A stretch of DNA of 64,000 nucleotides, from positions 1,320,722 to 1,384,721 of the forward strand of contig NZ_CP049865.1 of the NCBI RefSeq assembly GCF_011393335.1, read 5' to 3'. Origin of the DNA: Propioniciclava coleopterorum. Its GTDB lineage: Bacteria > Actinomycetota > Actinomycetes > Propionibacteriales > Propionibacteriaceae. How positions within the stretch are numbered: position 1 is the first letter of the stretch; each line of letters starts with the position of its first letter. The notes under the pieces are model-generated. The model ran no database searches. It saw nothing but the letters and a program-made list of their open reading frames with translations, and was not told where the DNA came from. This document shows positions 60,536 to 64,000 of the stretch, piece by piece. Made by a program: the position numbers and the translations under genes.

Positions 60536-61564
60536 ATGGAACGCAACGGCGCCGTGGGCGTCAAGGAGGTCGCCGCGCGCGCCGGCGTCTCGGTCGGCAC
60601 CGTCTCCAACGTCCTCAACCGCCCCGCCAAGGTCTCCCAGGCCACCCGCGACAAAGTGCAGTCGGCGATCGACGAGCTCGGCTTCGTCCGCAACGAGGCG
60701 GCGCGCCAGCTCCGCGCGGGGATGAGCAACTGCGTCGGCCTCATCGTCCTCAACGCCACCAACCCCTTCTTCAACGACATCGCCGCCGGCGCCGAGGAGG
60801 TCGCCGCCGAGCACGGCGTCTCGGTGCTGGTCGGCAACAGCGCGGAGATCGAGTCCCGCGAGGACGCCTACCTCGCCCTGTTCGAGCAGCAGCGGGTCCG
60901 CGGCGTCCTGGTCAGCCCGATCGGCGCCGCCACCGCGAAGCTGGACCGGCTGAAGCGGCACGGCATCCCCAGCGTCATCGTCGACCGGGACATCACCGGC
61001 GGGTCCTACACGTCGGTCTCGGTCGACGACGTGACCGGCGGCGAGCTGGCCGTGCGCCACCTGGCCGAACTGGGCCACCGGCGCATCGCCTACGTCGCGG
61101 GGCCCGTGAACCTGCGGCAGGTCGTGGACCGCTGGGAGGGCGTCGAGCGCGAGTCGGCGCGGCACCCCGGCATGGAGGCCGAGTTCGTCCACGTCCCCAA
61201 CCTCACGATCCCCGCCGGGCTGCACGCCGGCCTGCAGATCCTCGACCGCCCGCGCGAGGAGTGGCCCACGGCGATCTTCGGCGCCAACGACCTCGTCGCC
61301 CTGGGGCTGCTGCAGGCGATGGCGGCCCGCGACGTCGACGTGCCCGGCGACATCGCCCTGATCGGCTACGACGACATCGAGTTCGCCGCCGGCGCCGCCA
61401 TCCCGCTCAGCTCGATCTCCCAGCCCCGCCACGAAATCGGACGCCGCGCGATGGAGCTGCTGCTGGCCACCACCGAGGCGCCCGACCGCCCCTCCGAGCG
61501 GATCGTGCTGCAACCGGAGCTCGTGGTGCGCCGCACGACCGACCCGGACGCGGCGCTGGACTGA
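60536..61564 (+). CDS. LacI family regulator, probable rhamnose repressor
   Basis: 342 residues from ATG 60536, with TACGAT exactly six bases upstream (leaderless). The helix-turn-helix is VKEVAARAGVSVGTVSNVLN. The sugar-binding fold contains LIVLNATNPFFNDIAAGAEE, IPSVIVDRDITGGSYTSVSV, HRRIAYVAGP, IFGANDLVALGLLQAM and LIGYDDIEFAAGA. It is divergent from the rhamnose operon and next to its operator, so L-rhamnose or a breakdown product is its likely inducer. The stop overlaps the ligase start (TGATG). Confidence 0.88.
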   Translation: MERNGAVGVKEVAARAGVSVGTVSNVLNRPAKVSQATRDKVQSAIDELGFVRNEAARQLRAGMSNCVGLIVLNATNPFFNDIAAGAEEVAAEHGVSVLVGNSAEIESREDAYLALFEQQRVRGVLVSPIGAATAKLDRLKRHGIPSVIVDRDITGGSYTSVSVDDVTGGELAVRHLAELGHRRIAYVAGPVNLRQVVDRWEGVERESARHPGMEAEFVHVPNLTIPAGLHAGLQILDRPREEWPTAIFGANDLVALGLLQAMAARDVDVPGDIALIGYDDIEFAAGAAIPLSSISQPRHEIGRRAMELLLATTEAPDRPSERIVLQPELVVRRTTDPDAALD

Positions 61565-62606
61565 TGCTCCCCATCGCCCTGCCCCTGGCGCCGATGCTCG
61601 CGCGGTCCGTGCGGGAGGTGCCCCGCCCCGGACGCCGGGCGAGTTGAGCTACGAGCCCAAGTGGGACGGCTTCCGCTGCATCGCCGCGCGCGACGGTGAC
61701 ACCGTCGCCCTGTGGAGCCGCTCGCGCAAGCCGCTCACGGATTACTTCCCGGAGGTGGCCGCGGCCTGCCGCCGCTGGCTGCCGGAGCAGGCGGTCGTGG
61801 ACGGCGAGATCATCGTCCGCAGCGGCGAGCCGGGCGCCGAGCGGCTGGACTGGGAGGCGCTCAGCGTCCGCATCCACCCCGCGGCCAAGCGCGTCCGCCA
61901 GCTCGTCCAGTCCACCCCCGCGGAGCTGGTGACCTTCGACCTGCTGGCCCTGGCCGACCTGGACCTGATGCCGCTGCCGCAGCGTCAGCGGCGCGAGGCC
62001 CTGCTGACGCTGCTGGGCGACGCCCCGCGCGACTCCGGGCTGCACGTGACCCGCGCCACCGACGACCCGGAGCTCGCGGCCGACTGGTTCACCCACTTCG
62101 AGGGTGCGGGCCTGGACGGGGTGATGATCAAGCCGACCGACGCCCCCTACTCCCCGGGCGCGCGCACCATGATGAAGCTCAAGCACGCCCGCACCGCCGA
62201 GGCCGTCATCATCGGGTTCTCCCGCTCCCGCACCGGCCACGGCGTCGGGTCGCTGCACCTGGGGCTCTACGACGACGGCGTCCTGCTGCCGGTCGGCGGC
62301 ATCGGCGCGTTCCCGGACGCCGCCCGCGGCGTCTTCGAGGAGATCCTGGAGCCACTGCTGCTGCCCGAGGACGAGGCCCACGACGCCCCGCGGCCGTCCG
62401 CCGTCTCGCGGCTGGGGCCGCGCGACTTCGTCCCGCTGCGTCCGGTGCTGGTGGTCGAGTTGGCCTACGACCAGCTCGAGGGCAAGAGGTTCCGCAACAG
62501 CGCCCAGTTCGTGCGCTGGCGTCCCGACCGGGACCCCGAGTCCTGCCGACTCGACCAGCTCGAGGCGGTGCCGGGTTACGACCTGGACGCCGTGCTGCGC
62601 CCCTGA
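61564..62606 (+). CDS. ATP-dependent DNA ligase, LigC/LigD-ligase type (apparent frameshift)
   Basis: ATG 61564 gives MLPIALPLAPMLARSVREVP, the usual ligase start, but the frame ends at 61648. One base added in the CCCCGG run near 61632 gives PRPGTPGELSYEPKWDGFRC and an uninterrupted protein of about 347 residues. Motif I is EPKWDGFR (nucleotidyl lysine). VVDGEIIV (III), GLDGVMIKP (IV) and MMKLKHARTAEAVIIG (V) follow, plus an OB-fold end. The size fits LigC used in repair. It is coupled to the preceding regulator only by overlap. Confidence 0.85.
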
Positions 62607-62676
62607 CACGTCCGGTTCCCGGCCGCGACCCCGGCGGCGCCGGCCGTGCGCGGAGCGTCCCGGGCGGAGTCGGTCG

Positions 62677-63885
62677 CTAGGCGTACTGCTTGAGGTCGCC
62701 CTCGCCGCGCTTCATGGCCTCGAAGAAGGCCTTGGAGCGGGCGGCGTCCCACAGGACGCTGGAGCCCGCCGGCGTGTTCGCGTTGGCGTTGCCGACCGGG
62801 ACGCTGAGGGTGTCGGCCTGCCCGGTGCCCACCTTGAGCGCCGCGGCTCCCAGCCCGAAGAAGCCCGCCGGGCCGGTGTCGTCGCCGATCGTCAGGGCCT
62901 TCGACGTGGAGGAGTTGACGCCCCACCAGCGCCACGGCAGCGCCACCGTCGCCGGCGACAGCATCTTCTTGGCCAGCGCCGAGACCATCTCCCGCTGCCG
63001 CTTGGCGCGGCCGAGGTCGCCCTCCGGGTCGGCCTTGCGCATCCGGACGTAGCCCAGCGCGGTGGTGCCGTCCATCTGCTGGCAGCCGGCGGGGATGTCG
63101 AGGTTGGAGTCGCGGTCCTTGATCGCGGTCGGCGGGCACATCTCGATGCCGCCGACGGCGTCCACGACGTTCACGAAGCCGCCGAAGCCGACCTCGACGT
63201 AGCCGTCGACGTGCAGGCCGGTGTTCTGCTCGATCGTCTGGACGAGCAGCGGGGCGCCCCCGAAGGAGTAGGCGGCGTTGATCTTGTTCTTGCCGTGGCC
63301 GGGGATCGCGACGTAGCTGTCGCGGGGCACCGAGATGAGGGCGGCGCGCCCCGACGGCGGCACGTAGAGCAGCATGATCGTGTCGGTGCGCCGGCCCGCG
63401 TCGTTGCCCGTGCCGAGCTTGTTCTGCTCGTCGGTGCTCATCCCCTCGCGCGAGTCCGACCCGGCCAGGACGTAGACGAAGCCCGGGGAGTCGGGCGGGC
63501 GCTGACCGGTGGGGGCCGCGTCGGTCCGCGGCATGAACGGCCAGGTCGCCAGGGGGATGCCCAGCAGGTACACCAGCACCAGGGCGAGGATCAGCACCAG
63601 GACGCGCGCGCCCCGGCGGCCGCGACGCCGCGGCGTCCGGCTCGGGACGGCCGAGCGGGGCTCGGGTGCGCGAGGCGGCGGACCGCTCGGCGCCGTCCGG
63701 GACGCCCGGTACTCGCCGGTGCGCAGCGGGTCGCCGTCGGCGTCGTAGTGGCCCACCGGGGTGGGTTCGGCGGCGCGGGGACGCGGTGGCTCGGGCGCCG
63801 GTTCGGGCGCTCGTTCCGCGGGCTCCTGGCCGTCGGAGTAGGCGCCCCGACGGTAGAGCCAGTCCTCGTCGTCGGATCCGCTCAC
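62677..63885 (-). CDS. LytR-CpsA-Psr (LCP) family cell-wall glycopolymer ligase
   Basis: 402 residues from GTG 63885 (TACGGT seven bases upstream); GTG 63894 is an in-frame alternative. A disordered acidic/Pro-rich cytoplasmic part leads to one membrane helix near residue 105 (VLVLILALVLVYLLGIPLA). The LCP domain follows: GSDSREGMSTDEQNKLG, RTDTIMLLYV, LISVPRDSYVAIPGHGKNKINAAYSFGG, and YVRMRKADPEGDLGRAKRQ. Family members attach teichoic acid-like or arabinogalactan polymers to peptidoglycan. Confidence 0.9.
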   Translation of the reverse strand: MSGSDDEDWLYRRGAYSDGQEPAERAPEPAPEPPRPRAAEPTPVGHYDADGDPLRTGEYRASRTAPSGPPPRAPEPRSAVPSRTPRRRGRRGARVLVLILALVLVYLLGIPLATWPFMPRTDAAPTGQRPPDSPGFVYVLAGSDSREGMSTDEQNKLGTGNDAGRRTDTIMLLYVPPSGRAALISVPRDSYVAIPGHGKNKINAAYSFGGAPLLVQTIEQNTGLHVDGYVEVGFGGFVNVVDAVGGIEMCPPTAIKDRDSNLDIPAGCQQMDGTTALGYVRMRKADPEGDLGRAKRQREMVSALAKKMLSPATVALPWRWWGVNSSTSKALTIGDDTGPAGFFGLGAAALKVGTGQADTLSVPVGNANANTPAGSSVLWDAARSKAFFEAMKRGEGDLKQYA

Positions 63886-63921
63886 CCGATCCACCGTACG
63901 CGACGGTGCCGTGGGCCGGTA

Positions 63922-64000
63922 TCAGGCCAGGGTCGCAACCACGGCGCCCACGGTCTCACCGTGGCCCAGGACGGGGACGTCCGCCAGCGCGTCGAGGGCG
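63922..64000 (-). CDS. C-terminal end of an unidentified gene (runs off right edge)
   Basis: The last 25 codons of a minus-strand frame, reading ALDALADVPVLGHGETVGAV and ending VATLA before TGA. The gene lies upstream of the LCP gene on the same strand, 36 bases away, so the two may be co-transcribed. Too little is present to name it. Confidence 0.5.
   Translation of the reverse strand, partial: ALDALADVPVLGHGETVGAVVATLA

Noticed and set aside
1-64000. CRISPR arrays, tRNA or rRNA genes, insertion sequences, prophage or integrase genes
   Set aside because: No regular spaced repeats, cloverleaf-ending CCA genes, transposase motifs or att-like duplications were noticed on reading. A dedicated tRNA and repeat search would settle this.

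Overview
This 64 kb window is very GC-rich, with GTG and ATG starts and high-GC codon third positions throughout. It looks like an actinobacterial chromosome, most plausibly a relative of Propionibacteriaceae. Supporting signs are a fused acyl-CoA carboxylase, CstA with a YbdD partner, LutABC, an LCP cell-wall protein, an FBP zinc-finger protein, and many leaderless starts with a -10 hexamer six bases before the start codon. No rRNA, tRNA, CRISPR array, insertion sequence or prophage gene was seen. The genus is inference.

Layout. 1-9.6 kb: carboxylase fragment, URO-D-family protein, small zinc-ribbon protein, DUF559 protein, PPOx-type protein overlapping a kinase-like protein, a beta-hydroxyacid dehydrogenase, an acetyltransferase, an exoribonuclease and a TetR/membrane-protein pair. 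9.6-14.7 kb: two two-component systems, an MmpS-like membrane protein and ArfB. 15-21.2 kb: nrfHA (nitrite ammonification) followed by a TPR protein, ResB, CcsB and a TlpA/ResA thioredoxin, which form a system II cytochrome c maturation set. 21.3-33.6 kb: MerR regulator, membrane acyltransferase, 5-oxoprolinase PxpA and fused PxpBC, FBP protein, a 43-residue secreted or anchored peptide, a third two-component system, nitrobindin, an XRE protein with a coiled-coil partner, and a HAD hydrolase. 33.6-37.6 kb: LacI regulator and CstA/YbdD. 37.6-46.6 kb: esterase plus rhamnulose-1-phosphate aldolase, FolP, cardiolipin synthase, an MFS exporter with a divergent TetR, and a GH78 alpha-L-rhamnosidase. 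46.8-51.5 kb: amidohydrolase, PatB-like PLP enzyme, DauR-like regulator and a divergent MHS transporter. 51.7-60.4 kb: a run of eight minus-strand genes, rhaM-rhaI-rhaEW-rhaB-lutA-lutB-lutC-TSUP. 60.5-64 kb: LacI regulator, ATP-dependent DNA ligase, LCP protein and a gene running off the edge.

How the parts fit. Rhamnose genes occur in three places (38.6-39.4, 44.3-46.6 and 55.4-60.4 kb). Each has a LacI-type palindrome 19-22 bases upstream of its first start codon, so one regulator, probably the LacI protein at 60.5 kb, may control all three. The large operon continues from rhamnose into lactate oxidation, which matches L-lactaldehyde and L-lactate as products of the aldolase/dehydrogenase. 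The nrfHA and ccs operons share a two-part upstream motif with identical spacing, consistent with co-regulation of a multiheme nitrite reductase and its maturation machinery.

Caution. Fourteen apparent frameshifts in thirteen genes are each repaired by adding one G or C, nearly always in a G/C run. This is far more likely a base-calling artefact than biology. Coordinates for those genes span the repaired reading frame.
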